DNA from: Shewanella sp. GD04112
GTDB lineage: Bacteria > Pseudomonadota > Gammaproteobacteria > Enterobacterales > Shewanellaceae
Length of the DNA: 64,000 bases
Reading direction: 5' to 3'
Assembly (NCBI RefSeq): GCF_029835735.1
Contig: NZ_JAOEAL010000001.1
Span: forward strand, 620,001-684,000
In this document: piece after piece, positions 25,729-34,494 of the stretch
Layout: each line of letters starts with the position of its first letter
Numbering within the stretch: the stretch's first letter is position 1
The notes under the pieces: generated by a model
What the model saw: the letters and a program-made list of their open reading frames with translations, nothing else
Told to the model about the DNA's origin: nothing
Database searches by the model: none
Translations under genes and position numbers: made by a program

Positions 25729-26910
25729 ATGACTGTTTTTAACAACCGAATTTCTTTGGTGGCTTTGGCGTGCGCATTTGCTTCACCGACGTTATTTGCC
25801 GCTGACTCAAGTTTAACTAATCCGGCGATCAGCGCAGTGCTGAATGGCTATTATCAAACGGCCGAGCGTCCATTGGCCGAAACCGCCGAAGGATTTGGTT
25901 TAGGTGAAACTGAGCTGGCGATGAGCGCCAACATTGACGACATGTTCTACGGCAAAGTCACTGCCGTTGTTGAGATGCACGACGGTGAAACTGAGCTTAA
26001 TCTCGAAGAAGCCTTTATCCAAACTATGGCGATGCCAGCGGGGTTCTCAATCCGTGGCGGACGTTTCTTATCGGATATCGGTTATTTAAATAACCAGCAT
26101 TTACACACGGATTCATTCACCGACCGTCCTATTGCTTACCGCGCTTTTTTTGGTGGCCATTACTTTGACGACGGTGTGCGCTTAAACTTTGTGGCGCCAA
26201 CGGATCTGTATTGGACCTTAGGCGCCGAAGCCTTCAAGGGCGACAGCATGCGCGCCGCCGATGAACACGGCGAACGTGAGTTTAAAAATGTGGGCGTATA
26301 CACCTTTTACACCAAAATCGGTGGTGACATTGGTGATAACAGTTCATGGCAGGCGGGCTTAAGTTACCTACGTAACGAAAATGGCCAAGTCACAGCCCAT
26401 GAAGAGGGCGATGAGCACGAAGACGAAACCGCCGAGGAAGGCCATGACCACAGCCATGCGGCATCTTACACAGGTAAAAACACCTATGGTGCTGATTTTG
26501 TGTATAAATGGGCGCCAAATGGTAACTATAAATACCAAAACCTGACTCTGAGCGGCGAGTATTACCGTGTGACGGACTTTGTGCCGAGCGACCTTCATCC
26601 CGAAGATGCACCGAGCAAGGATTATCACCAAGGTTGGTATCTGAGCAGCGTATATCAATTCACGCCTAGCTGGTCTGCGGGTGTGCGTTACGGCGAGGTG
26701 GATACCCAAGAGCTCCATGGCGATCATTTCCATGGACAGAAGTTAAAGGAATCTGAGGTGAGTCTGGCGTGGCATTCGAGCCATTTCTCGACGGTACGTT
26801 TCCAGTACACCAATCAGAAGGGAACTAACTTCGATGGAATCGAAGACGACAATGTTTTCACTGTTCAATACATTATGTCTCTGGGGGCTCACGGTGCGCA
26901 TCAATTCTAA
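25729..26910 (+). CDS. His-rich outer-membrane beta-barrel protein, zinc-type locus
   Basis: 393 aa with a signal peptide (cleavage near LFA-AD). The body is a series of alternating amphipathic strands typical of a porin-like barrel, with a last strand ending in an aromatic (AHQF). A loop at about residues 223-250 is very rich in His, Glu and Asp, with HDHSHA, and a second loop has HGDHFHG; both suit zinc binding at the cell surface. It has no TonB box or plug domain, so it is not a TonB receptor. The substrate-binding gene begins inside its last codons. A GGAG site precedes the ATG. Confidence 0.7.
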   Translation: MTVFNNRISLVALACAFASPTLFAADSSLTNPAISAVLNGYYQTAERPLAETAEGFGLGETELAMSANIDDMFYGKVTAVVEMHDGETELNLEEAFIQTMAMPAGFSIRGGRFLSDIGYLNNQHLHTDSFTDRPIAYRAFFGGHYFDDGVRLNFVAPTDLYWTLGAEAFKGDSMRAADEHGEREFKNVGVYTFYTKIGGDIGDNSSWQAGLSYLRNENGQVTAHEEGDEHEDETAEEGHDHSHAASYTGKNTYGADFVYKWAPNGNYKYQNLTLSGEYYRVTDFVPSDLHPEDAPSKDYHQGWYLSSVYQFTPSWSAGVRYGEVDTQELHGDHFHGQKLKESEVSLAWHSSHFSTVRFQYTNQKGTNFDGIEDDNVFTVQYIMSLGAHGAHQF

Positions 26911-27802
26911 TTTTGTTAAAGCGGCCGCAGCGGCCCTGTCTTTCGCTTGTTCAGGCTTTGCCCACGCAGAGCTGAATGTGTTTGCCTGTGAACCCGAATA
27001 TGCCGCATTGGCAAAAGAGTTGGCTCCAAACGCCAGCATTTATTCGGCAACCACGGCCTTACAGGATCCGCATCAAGTGCAGGCGCGTCCGAGTTTGATC
27101 GCCAAAATGCGCCAAGCGGATCTGGTGGTCTGTGCGGGCGCCGATTTAGAAATCGGTTGGCTGCCAATGCTGCAAATGAAGTCGGCTAACGCTAAGGTTC
27201 GCTCTACCGATCAGGGGCTGTTTTTCGCCGCCGATCAAATCGATACCTTAGATAAGTTAGCGAGTGTGGACCGTAGCATGGGGGATGTGCATGCTCAGGG
27301 AAATCCGCATATCCACTTCGATCCGACGCGTTTGCTAAGCGTCGCGAATGCGCTCAGCGCTAAGATGAGCCAACTCGACCCGAGCGAGGCGGCAAATTAC
27401 CAAAAGGCATTAGCGGACTTTAGCACTCGTTGGCAGGCGGCGATCCCCCGCTGGGAAGAGCAGGCCAAAGCGTTAAAAGGCAAAAAGGTCATCGCCTATC
27501 ACACCAGTTTTAGATATCTGTTCAACTGGTTGGGGATTGAACAAGCTGCTGATCTTGAGCCTAAACCCGGTCTGGCACCGACTAGCGGCCATTTAGCCAG
27601 TTTGCTGAGCCGCGCCGAGCAGGGCGATATTCTGGCGGTAGTTGTGGCGTCCTATCAGGATGAGCGTGGTGCTAAGTGGTTGGGTGAAAAGGCTAATCTA
27701 CCTGTGCTTATGTTGCCAATGTCGGTAGGTGGCAATGATGCGAGTCAAGATCTCTTCAGCCTCTACGACAGCGCGATTGCCCTCTTAAACGGGGTGAAAT
27801 AA
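26894..27802 (+). CDS. zinc/manganese-type ABC substrate-binding protein (ZnuA-like)
   Basis: 302 aa, with a signal peptide ending near FAHA. Likely metal ligands are the histidine in DPHQVQARP, the pair in NPHIHFDP, and the histidine in AYHTSFRYLF; the C-terminal YQDE could supply an acid. This is the cluster A-I (TroA/ZnuA) fold. It lacks the long His-rich loop of some ZnuA proteins. I place the start at GTG 26894, behind GGGGG, because it begins the signal peptide and overlaps the barrel gene by 17 nt; an upstream in-frame ATG at 26834 would prefix unrelated residues. The permease gene follows 4 nt later. Confidence 0.85.
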   Translation: MRINSNFVKAAAAALSFACSGFAHAELNVFACEPEYAALAKELAPNASIYSATTALQDPHQVQARPSLIAKMRQADLVVCAGADLEIGWLPMLQMKSANAKVRSTDQGLFFAADQIDTLDKLASVDRSMGDVHAQGNPHIHFDPTRLLSVANALSAKMSQLDPSEAANYQKALADFSTRWQAAIPRWEEQAKALKGKKVIAYHTSFRYLFNWLGIEQAADLEPKPGLAPTSGHLASLLSRAEQGDILAVVVASYQDERGAKWLGEKANLPVLMLPMSVGGNDASQDLFSLYDSAIALLNGVK

Positions 27803-27806
27803 GCCT

Positions 27807-28586
27807 ATGTTGGATCTGGAACTGATGTCGATCCTGCTGCCAGCACTGGCAGCGGGGATCTTAGTGCTCTCAACGCATATTGTACTTGGAAAACAAGTGC
27901 TTAAGCGTGGGATTATCTTTATCGATTTAGCCATTGCGCAAGTCGCCGCGTTGGGGGCGATTGTGGCGCACATGGACCACAGGTTAGAAGAGATGCCATT
28001 TTCTAATGTGTGGATGCCAGCCTTATTCGCCCTTGCGGGGGCGGGTTTTATCGCTTGGTTATCTAAGCGGATGGCGGGTGAGCTAGAGGCGATGATAGGT
28101 TGCTTTTACGTGTTGTCGGCGGTGGCGGCCATGCTATTGCTGGCGAACGATCCCCACGGGGCTGAGCTGTTAAAGCAATTGATGTCGGGCCAGATCCTTT
28201 GGGTGAGTTGGTCGCAATTAGTGTTGCCGACTGTGGTTTATGCGGCTGTGTTAGCGGTGATTTTTCTGCGGCCACAGATCTTAAACGGTGCGGGATTCTA
28301 TCTGCTATTTGCGCTAGTGATCACTTTGTCGGTAGAGCTGGTAGGGGTCTATTTAGTGTTTAGCACGCTTATTTTGCCTGCTCTTGCGCTCAACAAGTAC
28401 CAAGGTAAGAACGGCCTATTTTACGCTTATCTGGTCGGCCTTATGGGTTACTTGCTGGGGCTGGTGCTCTCGGCAACGTTGGACTTACCGAGCGGCGCGG
28501 CAATTGTCGCGACTTTGGCCCTTAGTGCCTTGGTCTTCCGTTTAGGCTTAAGTCAAACCGCGGCAGTGCGCCAGGTCGCAAACTAG
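27807..28586 (+). CDS. metal ABC transporter permease (ZnuB-like)
   Basis: 259 aa with about eight membrane helices, fitting the ABC-3 family. Recognisable parts are GKQVLKRGIIFIDLAIAQVAALGAIV near the start and VELVGVYLVFSTLILPALAL. It would form the channel for the preceding binding protein. No ATP-binding subunit gene lies next to it: the next gene is plsC after a terminator. The ATPase must be encoded elsewhere, or the pair works with another transporter's ATPase. Confidence 0.85.
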   Translation: MLDLELMSILLPALAAGILVLSTHIVLGKQVLKRGIIFIDLAIAQVAALGAIVAHMDHRLEEMPFSNVWMPALFALAGAGFIAWLSKRMAGELEAMIGCFYVLSAVAAMLLLANDPHGAELLKQLMSGQILWVSWSQLVLPTVVYAAVLAVIFLRPQILNGAGFYLLFALVITLSVELVGVYLVFSTLILPALALNKYQGKNGLFYAYLVGLMGYLLGLVLSATLDLPSGAAIVATLALSALVFRLGLSQTAAVRQVAN

Positions 28587-28623
28587 GTTTTTAGCTTAGC
28601 CGTTTAAGCTTAGATATTGATTT

Positions 28624-28672
28624 AAAAGCCCATCGTCGTGCATGATTGCGCGTGTATCGATGGGCTTTTGTT
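28624..28672 (+). terminator. intrinsic terminator of the zinc-type locus
   Basis: A 12-bp stem AAAAGCCCATCG / CGATGGGCTTTT (28624-28635 with 28658-28669) closes over a 22-nt loop and is followed by GTTT. Confidence 0.75.
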
Positions 28673-28769
28673 TGGATTGTTAGCAACTCAGCTTACAGAT
28701 GTAAACATTATATTGAGTCCCTAGGGCTGGGTGGCTATACTGTCGCCACTTTCATCCTTGGAGTATGTC

Positions 28770-29513
28770 GTGCTGTTACTCGTCAGATCTGTGTTGTTGG
28801 CTGTGTCATTGTTACTCGCGTTTATTTTTGGTGGATTGGTCTGCTTGATGCGGCCCCGTCACCGTGACAATGTACATATGTTCGCCAAGATCTTCTCATC
28901 CGTCGCCCCTATTCTAGGGCTTAAAGTCATAGTGCGTCGGCATAAAGAAATTCAGGATGGCCCTTATATCTTTTTAGGGAACCATCAAAATAACTTCGAT
29001 CTGTTCACTCATACTAAAGCAGTGCCGAAAAGCACGGTCAGCTTAGGCAAAAAGAGCTTAGTGTGGATCCCGCTATTCGGGCAGATCTACTGGTTATCGG
29101 GCAATATTCTGATCGATAGAAAAAATCGCAACAGTGCCTTCGATACCATGGCTAAAACCGCCGAAAAGATTAAACAGAACCGTTTATCAGTGTGGATTTT
29201 CCCTGAGGGTACCCGCTCACGTGGCCGCGGTTTGCTCCCCTTTAAGGCTGGCGCGTTTCATACGGCGATTGCCGCAGGGGTGCCGATAGTGCCAGTGCTT
29301 GCCTCTTGTCAGAGCCATATTAATTTAAACCGTTGGGATAACGGGGTGGTGATCATTGAGATGATGGCGCCTATCCCGACCGAAGGGTTAGATAAAGCCG
29401 ATGTGAAGGCCTTTTCTGCTCAAGTGTATGAGACTATGTCAGCCAAATTTAACGAGATAAATCGTGAAGCGGCAACATTAATGGGTAAAACTCTCGAAGG
29501 CGATGACGTATAA
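28770..29513 (+). CDS. plsC: 1-acyl-sn-glycerol-3-phosphate acyltransferase
   Basis: 247-aa membrane-bound acyltransferase of phospholipid synthesis. It has one N-terminal hydrophobic helix (about 1-26), the catalytic HX4D box in NHQNNFD, the FPEGTRSRG substrate-binding box and VPIVPVLASC. It transfers an acyl chain to lysophosphatidate. I chose GTG 28770 because GGAG sits 6 nt upstream; a GTG at 28731 adds 13 residues. It is followed after 43 bp by rraB. Confidence 0.88.
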   Translation: MLLLVRSVLLAVSLLLAFIFGGLVCLMRPRHRDNVHMFAKIFSSVAPILGLKVIVRRHKEIQDGPYIFLGNHQNNFDLFTHTKAVPKSTVSLGKKSLVWIPLFGQIYWLSGNILIDRKNRNSAFDTMAKTAEKIKQNRLSVWIFPEGTRSRGRGLLPFKAGAFHTAIAAGVPIVPVLASCQSHINLNRWDNGVVIIEMMAPIPTEGLDKADVKAFSAQVYETMSAKFNEINREAATLMGKTLEGDDV

Positions 29514-29556
29514 TAGCGTCAACTTGAGCCAGTTTTACCTTAACGGAGACAAATCC

Positions 29557-29964
29557 ATGTCTATTGAAAGTCAATTAAAAGCCCAACTTGCCGAGAATCG
29601 TGACATAGTGCAAGCCCTGCTTGACGATGGCTCAGAGCCAGATGCGGAATACACCATTGAGCACCATTTCTCATCTAGCAACTTCGACCGCTTAGAAAAA
29701 GCCGCCGTTGATGCATTCAAACTCGGTTTTGAAGTCAACGACGCCGAAGAGATGGAGCTGGAAGATGGCTCAGTGATTTTCTGTTTTGATGCTATTGCTT
29801 ACCACAAGCTGGAAGTGGCTTTACTGGACAAAGCGACCGAGCAGTTACTGCAACTCGCGGCTAAACAGAAAGTGGATTACGACGGTTGGGGCACTTACTT
29901 CGTTGGTGACGATATCGACGACGAAGAAGGTGACGACGAAGAAGATGACGGTTTCCCGCACTAA
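29557..29964 (+). CDS. rraB: RNase E inhibitor RraB
   Basis: 135-aa acidic protein matching the RraB family: an N-terminal helix, LDDGSEPDAEYTIEHHFSS, FEVNDAEEME, VDYDGWGTYF, and a strongly acidic tail (Asp/Glu-rich, about 117-132). RraB binds RNase E and changes which mRNAs it degrades. A GGAGAC site precedes the ATG at 29557. It lies behind plsC and before a bidirectional terminator. Confidence 0.9.
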   Translation: MSIESQLKAQLAENRDIVQALLDDGSEPDAEYTIEHHFSSSNFDRLEKAAVDAFKLGFEVNDAEEMELEDGSVIFCFDAIAYHKLEVALLDKATEQLLQLAAKQKVDYDGWGTYFVGDDIDDEEGDDEEDDGFPH

Positions 29965-29990
29965 TTCGCGACCATTGAGATTTCAGTAAC

Positions 29991-30018
29991 AAAAAGCCCA
30001 TCATCGATGGGCTTTTTG
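29991..30018. terminator. bidirectional intrinsic terminator
   Basis: A perfect stem AAAAAGCCCATC(A) / (G)ATGGGCTTTTT lies between the rraB stop and the stop of the convergent diguanylate cyclase gene. Confidence 0.88.
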
Positions 30019-30021
30019 GTT

Positions 30022-30996
30022 TTAGTAACCACTAGTTTGTGCGGTGTGCAGGACGCTACAGTTACGTCCCTTTTGCTTGGCTTCGTATAAGGCTTTGTCT
30101 GAGCATGAAATCCAGCCAGAGCTGCTGGTAATATGTTTGCCAATTTCACACACGCCTAGGCTTACTGTGACTTTTATCTTCAGCCCTTCGTACACTATGG
30201 TGGAGTCGGCAATTCTTTCCCGCAAACGCTCGGTAAAGTTGAGGGCATCGGCGCCACAGGTATTGGGCATGACCACCGCAAACTCCTCACCACCATAACG
30301 GCCGACACAATCGGTCTCCCGTAATGAATGGCTTAGGATATGGGCGATATGCTGAATCACCTTATCACCCGCGACATGGCCGTAGGTATCGTTGATTCTT
30401 TTGAAATGGTCTATGTCTATCATGACCAAGCTCGACATCCCCGAATAACGGGCGTGGAGGTCAAACTCATGCTCTAAACATTGTTGCCAATGGCGGCGAT
30501 TGTGGAGCTGTGTCAGGCCATCGGTCTGGCTGAGGCGTTCTAACTGCTCGTTGACGGCCTTGAGCTGTAGCTTGTTGACGGCGATATCGGTGACATCATA
30601 AATAATCACGCTGATATGGGTGATTTTTCCGGTTAGTGAGGCCAGAGGCAACAGCGTCACGTTCTGGTACATAAAATCGGCCCGTCCGGTAATGGGGCGG
30701 TAGTTTTTAAACTGAAACACGTAGGGTCTTTGTTCCCAGCTGATAAAGGCTCGATTTTTCAGCATAAAAACCGATTCCATCTTTTGCTTTAACCAAGTCG
30801 CTGGTAGCTCAGGAAAACGGGTGAACAGGTTTTGCCCTTTAATCGAATTAGGGGATACGCCGCTATGGTTTTCCATAAAGCCGTTCCACAGTTGGATATT
30901 ATAATCGCGATCTAATACCACTAGACCCACTTCGATGGTTTGCACCATATCGATAAGCCAATGGAGTTCGTTCATTGCGCTTTGATCGTTTGACAT
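30022..30996 (-). CDS. PAS-GGDEF diguanylate cyclase
   Basis: 324 aa, soluble. An N-terminal PAS domain (about 14-140; VGLVVLDRDYNIQLWNGFM) is followed by a GGDEF domain (about 155-320) with SQTDGLTQLHNRRHW, MIDIDHFKRINDTYGH, the RxxD inhibitory site R-E-T-D, and RYGGEEF. The active site looks complete, so it probably makes c-di-GMP. Its start is 18 nt after the stop of the REC-CheC gene in the same direction, so the two are likely co-transcribed and functionally linked. Confidence 0.88.
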   Translation of the reverse strand: MSNDQSAMNELHWLIDMVQTIEVGLVVLDRDYNIQLWNGFMENHSGVSPNSIKGQNLFTRFPELPATWLKQKMESVFMLKNRAFISWEQRPYVFQFKNYRPITGRADFMYQNVTLLPLASLTGKITHISVIIYDVTDIAVNKLQLKAVNEQLERLSQTDGLTQLHNRRHWQQCLEHEFDLHARYSGMSSLVMIDIDHFKRINDTYGHVAGDKVIQHIAHILSHSLRETDCVGRYGGEEFAVVMPNTCGADALNFTERLRERIADSTIVYEGLKIKVTVSLGVCEIGKHITSSSGWISCSDKALYEAKQKGRNCSVLHTAQTSGY

Positions 30997-31014
30997 AAGG
31001 TAAAATCCAACTGA

Positions 31015-32010
31015 TTAATCGAGTAAATAACCGAGCTTATAACTGAGCGTCGGAATAGAGTCTTCGGTAAATAGCAGTAACAAATCGCATTGAACATTAT
31101 GGTTTTCAATACGATAGTTAATCTCCATTGCTAAGGTTCTGTGCCATTTTTCCGAGTTATCATGGATAAGATCATTCACCGTACAGTGGCGGCCTAGCAC
31201 TACAGGGTGAGCTTGGCTGAACTTCATGTCGAGCTGCTCTGAGATCCCGTTTAGGAAGGCGCCAATCAATACGTTGCCGGTGTCAATCAACACTTCAATC
31301 TCGGTGCTAATGTCCTCTGGATTGGCTAGCCCCATGAGTTTTGCCATGTCTTGAAAGCTCGAATCGTGGAATAGCAGCAGGGCTTCACCCGCTACGCCCG
31401 CACCAATAAATCCTTGGCAGAGGGCTGATACCGTTGAGCTTTCTTCCGTCGCTTTGAGCGCCATCGTCAGCTCACTGACTTCGAGCACGTTCACGTTTGG
31501 AATTGGTAAGAGGACAAAAACATCGAGAAGTTTGGCTAACAGATCGGCGGCGCGCCCCATGGCGACGTTGGCGATCTCTTGGCAGGCGTCACGCATATCG
31601 ACTTTGATCATCGGCGTTTCTTCCGCCTGATCTTTCTGCGTTAGGGTGAGGATGCCGTATTCCTGCAGGATATTACTGATGGCGTCGGCACTGACGGGCT
31701 TTTGAATAAAATCCAATGCCCCTAAGGCTTTCACTCTTTCATGGGCTTTGATCTGAATATCACCCGAGACCACAATAATCAGCGCGGGAAGATCGTTTTG
31801 CTGCACGGTTTGCAGCACTTCATAACCATCCATGACTGGCATATTAAGGTCGAGGAAGACAACTTCGCCTTTACCTGCGCGAATGACATCTAAACCTTCG
31901 GCGCCATTGGTAGCGTAGGTGATCTCGACATCCCATTCTTTCGGTAGGGTGCGAGCCATTTGTTTGCGCGCCATGGCGGAGTCGTCACAGATGAGTACAG
32001 AGATTGTCAT
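31015..32010 (-). CDS. response regulator with CheC-like phosphatase domain
   Basis: 331 aa. The N-terminal receiver (about 1-120) has LICDDSAMAR, the phospho-acceptor in VFLDLNMPVMDG and a lysine in IQKPVS. The C-terminal ~190 residues match CheC/CheX-type phosphatases: two related motifs (DACQEIANVAMGRAAD and DTGNVLIGAFLNGI) supply the E-x-x-N-type catalytic residues. CheC removes phosphate from CheY-P in Bacillus chemotaxis. Here the phosphatase is fused to its own receiver and sits upstream of a diguanylate cyclase, so it may link chemotaxis-type phosphate turnover with c-di-GMP. The target receiver is unknown. Confidence 0.82.
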   Translation of the reverse strand: MTISVLICDDSAMARKQMARTLPKEWDVEITYATNGAEGLDVIRAGKGEVVFLDLNMPVMDGYEVLQTVQQNDLPALIIVVSGDIQIKAHERVKALGALDFIQKPVSADAISNILQEYGILTLTQKDQAEETPMIKVDMRDACQEIANVAMGRAADLLAKLLDVFVLLPIPNVNVLEVSELTMALKATEESSTVSALCQGFIGAGVAGEALLLFHDSSFQDMAKLMGLANPEDISTEIEVLIDTGNVLIGAFLNGISEQLDMKFSQAHPVVLGRHCTVNDLIHDNSEKWHRTLAMEINYRIENHNVQCDLLLLFTEDSIPTLSYKLGYLLD

Positions 32011-32487
32011 GCTGACTACTGATCCTTAATTGCCCATTTATTGAAGATAACACTAATTCTAAATCTTTGAATGACGAATTAAGCTCTTCGGGCAAGTTTG
32101 ATTTATAACATCTATATGTAACCTATAGATTTTATTTGCTAATTCAATTTATTTATCTCTCGAGCGCGAGGCGCTGGCAGTAAAAAGCCTTGGAGAATTA
32201 AATCAAATTTCGCGAATTTGTCGTAAGCAGGGCATCGATTTTTGCGAATAGCTCGATGCTCAATCCTGCAATAGGCTGTTTCCCCACGGGACCCATCTCG
32301 ACACGATTATGCAAATTTGTGGGTAAGCAGCGCCGTTGGTGATGCAACCGATGTTCAGAGAAGATGACTCGTTAAAACGACAAGTTGCACCCATGGTTGA
32401 ACATAAGGGGTTAATACTTTTGAGGTTCTCATGCTTCAGCGCAAGCCTAGCATACTCACCCAGTAAAACTTAATGACAGTCGACAGT

Positions 32488-32507
32488 ATTTTGACGGATG
32501 TCAAAAT
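32488..32507. promoter_or_regulatory. 8-bp inverted repeat upstream of crotonase gene
   Basis: ATTTTGAC and GTCAAAAT are separated by 4 nt, about 80 bp before the crotonase start. The symmetry suggests a dimeric regulator site; which one is not known. Confidence 0.4.
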
Positions 32508-32559
32508 TTAGGCTTATGTTACATCCTTTGGTGAATTATTCCAAACGTGTTAACATTCG

Positions 32560-32576
32560 TTCTGGCCTGACCAGTA
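32560..32576. promoter_or_regulatory. FadR-like operator
   Basis: TTCTGGCCTGACCAGTA contains TGGcctGACCA, which matches the FadR core TGGNNNGACCA, with the symmetric flanking CTGG/CCAG. It ends 12 bp before the ATG of a crotonase-family gene. FadR represses beta-oxidation genes in Enterobacteria and Vibrio, and acyl-CoA relieves it. Position and downstream gene both fit repression. Confidence 0.6.
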
Positions 32577-32588
32577 ACGGAATATTTC

Positions 32589-33395
32589 ATGAGTGAGCCT
32601 TGTGTGCAAGTAACGATTGAGAATGGCATTGCATATGTCCAGCTCAATCGACCAGAAAAATATAATGCAATTAATTATTTAATGTTTAGCCAGTTGGATA
32701 GAGCGATCAAACGTATTAAATCAAATTTGCAGATTCGACTGGTTATTTTATCTGGAGCTGGAGGCCATTTTAGCTCGGGGCTGGACGTAAAGAGCGTGAT
32801 GTCGGCACCGATGCAAGCATTCAAATTGCTGTTTAAATGGCTGCCTGGCAATGCCAACTTAGCGCAGAGAGTCTCCCTTGGGTGGCAAGGTTTACCCGTG
32901 CCGGTCATCGCGGTGTTAGAAGGCTGCTGCTATGGCGGTGGCATGCAAATCGCCTTAGGTGCTGATTTTAGAATAGCGAGCCCAGACAGCAAGTTATCTA
33001 TTATGGAAGCCAAATGGGGACTCGTGCCGGACATGGCAGGCTTAGTGGCGCTGAGGCAAATAATGCCCAAGGATCAGGCAATGTTACTCAGCCTTACGGC
33101 CAAAGTGTTGTCGGGCGAAGAGGCGAGTCGCTTAGGGTTAGTGACTCAGCTAAGTGATCATCCGATGTTAAGCGCGCAGCAATTGGCTCAGGAGCTTCTC
33201 AACACCTCCCCCGATGCCGCAGCGGCGATCAAGTTGAGCATCAATCGTAGCTGGACGGCTTCGATTCGTGCACTTCTTTGCCGTGAGTCGTGGAGCCAAG
33301 TGAGACTGTTACTCGGCAAAAATCGCGCGATTGCAGCGACGCGTCAGCTAAAGGATCCCAACAAAGCCTATCAAGATCGCCAATCGGGTTGGTAG
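32589..33395 (+). CDS. crotonase / enoyl-CoA hydratase-isomerase family protein
   Basis: 268 aa, the usual family length. The CoA-binding region (ILSGAGGHFSSGLDVKSV) and the oxyanion hole (CCYGGGMQIALGADFRIA) are present. At the position of the first catalytic glutamate of enoyl-CoA hydratases (GGGCEL) the residue is Gln. The second glutamate (IMEAKWGL) is kept, and an Asp in VPDMAG matches the third acidic residue of dienoyl-CoA isomerases. It may thus be an isomerase or another crotonase rather than a standard hydratase. A FadR-like operator lies just before the start, so fatty-acid control is likely. Confidence 0.82.
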   Translation: MSEPCVQVTIENGIAYVQLNRPEKYNAINYLMFSQLDRAIKRIKSNLQIRLVILSGAGGHFSSGLDVKSVMSAPMQAFKLLFKWLPGNANLAQRVSLGWQGLPVPVIAVLEGCCYGGGMQIALGADFRIASPDSKLSIMEAKWGLVPDMAGLVALRQIMPKDQAMLLSLTAKVLSGEEASRLGLVTQLSDHPMLSAQQLAQELLNTSPDAAAAIKLSINRSWTASIRALLCRESWSQVRLLLGKNRAIAATRQLKDPNKAYQDRQSGW

Positions 33396-33459
33396 CAGCG
33401 TAACTCTATTTCGATAACGCCCCATAACGGATTACTTAAGCTTTAGAAAGGCTTGCACC

Positions 33460-34494
33460 TCAATTGGCGCCGCTCATACGGGCGGCGAATCCCCTTATGG
33501 CGCTCAAACAGTTCTGCCATGCACTCTCGTTATCCAGATTTAATGCCAATGTCGTTTGCCGATAATTCGGCGCCTCTAACGTCACGGCGAGGCTTTTGCG
33601 TTGCTCCGCCGTTTCTAACGATGCGGGGTGACCATCGGGCGATTGAATATCGAGTATTGGCATAGTGAGCTTGGCCAGTTTTTCGGCAAGGGCTTGGTTA
33701 CGCGCCTCATCTTCGCTGTAGGGGTTGATGACGATTAATACATCGGGATCGGCAATTTTCTTTTGGCTTAATAGACTTATCAATAATCCCGCACTTTGAT
33801 CGGCGGTGATCAGCACCCGTTTACCGGGAAAGTCGGTGCCTACGCTGTCGAGCTGAGACATGCTTTTGACTAAAAAGTCTTCCTGTTCAAGCAAATGCTT
33901 ATTGCTCTGCTCGGGTTTCACTTTTTGGCTCGGTTTATTCGAAGGACTGCTTAACTGCGCCGCCCCTGCGGAGGTCACTTCGGTCGCCGGAGTGGCGAAG
34001 TTGGGGGCGGGCGGCTCTGTGGGCGGGGTAAGGCTTAAACTGGCCCAGCCAGCAGCATTAATATTACGTCTGACAAAAGCCATTAATCCGGGCGCATCGG
34101 CAGTGCCATTGGTGGCGGGTAAGATAATCGCGGCGCCGAGTTTTTTGCGGCCTTCCCATGAACGAACTAAGAGTTCGAGCGGTTGATCATCTATGGTGAT
34201 CTGCTTGATTTCACTCGCGGGTAAATAACTGCTCGCTCTTTTCGCCGCAGCTTGCCCATTGGGCGTTTTGCTAGCTTGGTTCGTCTCGGCGTTTTGGGGA
34301 GTTGTCTCTGGCGCCTGAGCATTAGATTCTGGCGCCAGCGGGCTGGATTCTGGTGCAGATTCAGGAGCCTGAGTACTTGTTTCTGGCACCTGAGTATTGG
34401 GGGCTGGCGCTTGAGTGCTGGGATCGGCGGCGAGTAAGCTCGCACTGGCGAGAGCTAAGGCTAGGCTCAATACCGAGGGGATAATACGCGCCAT
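33460..34494 (-). CDS. DUF3530 family exported protein
   Basis: 344 aa. A signal peptide (MARIIPSVLSLALALASASLL-A) is followed by about 65 residues of low complexity, rich in Gln, Ala, Pro, Glu and Thr, with repeats of the form TQAPE/TQVPE. The globular domain starts near SSYLPASEI and includes ELLVRSWEGRKKLGAAIILPATNG, RNINAAGWASLSLTPP, and the alpha/beta-hydrolase-like ITADQSAGLLISLLS, which fits DUF3530. The function is unknown. The ATG at 34494 is preferred; a GTG five codons upstream is possible. Confidence 0.72.
   Translation of the reverse strand: MARIIPSVLSLALALASASLLAADPSTQAPAPNTQVPETSTQAPESAPESSPLAPESNAQAPETTPQNAETNQASKTPNGQAAAKRASSYLPASEIKQITIDDQPLELLVRSWEGRKKLGAAIILPATNGTADAPGLMAFVRRNINAAGWASLSLTPPTEPPAPNFATPATEVTSAGAAQLSSPSNKPSQKVKPEQSNKHLLEQEDFLVKSMSQLDSVGTDFPGKRVLITADQSAGLLISLLSQKKIADPDVLIVINPYSEDEARNQALAEKLAKLTMPILDIQSPDGHPASLETAEQRKSLAVTLEAPNYRQTTLALNLDNESAWQNCLSAIRGFAARMSGAN

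Larger units (their letters stand above)
32011..32588. other. intergenic region, 578 bp
   Basis: Divergent spacer between the REC-CheC gene and the crotonase gene. Besides the two operator-like sites reported separately (32488-32507 and 32560-32576) I see no coding stretch, tRNA or terminator. The length leaves room for an unrecognised small RNA. Confidence 0.5.
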
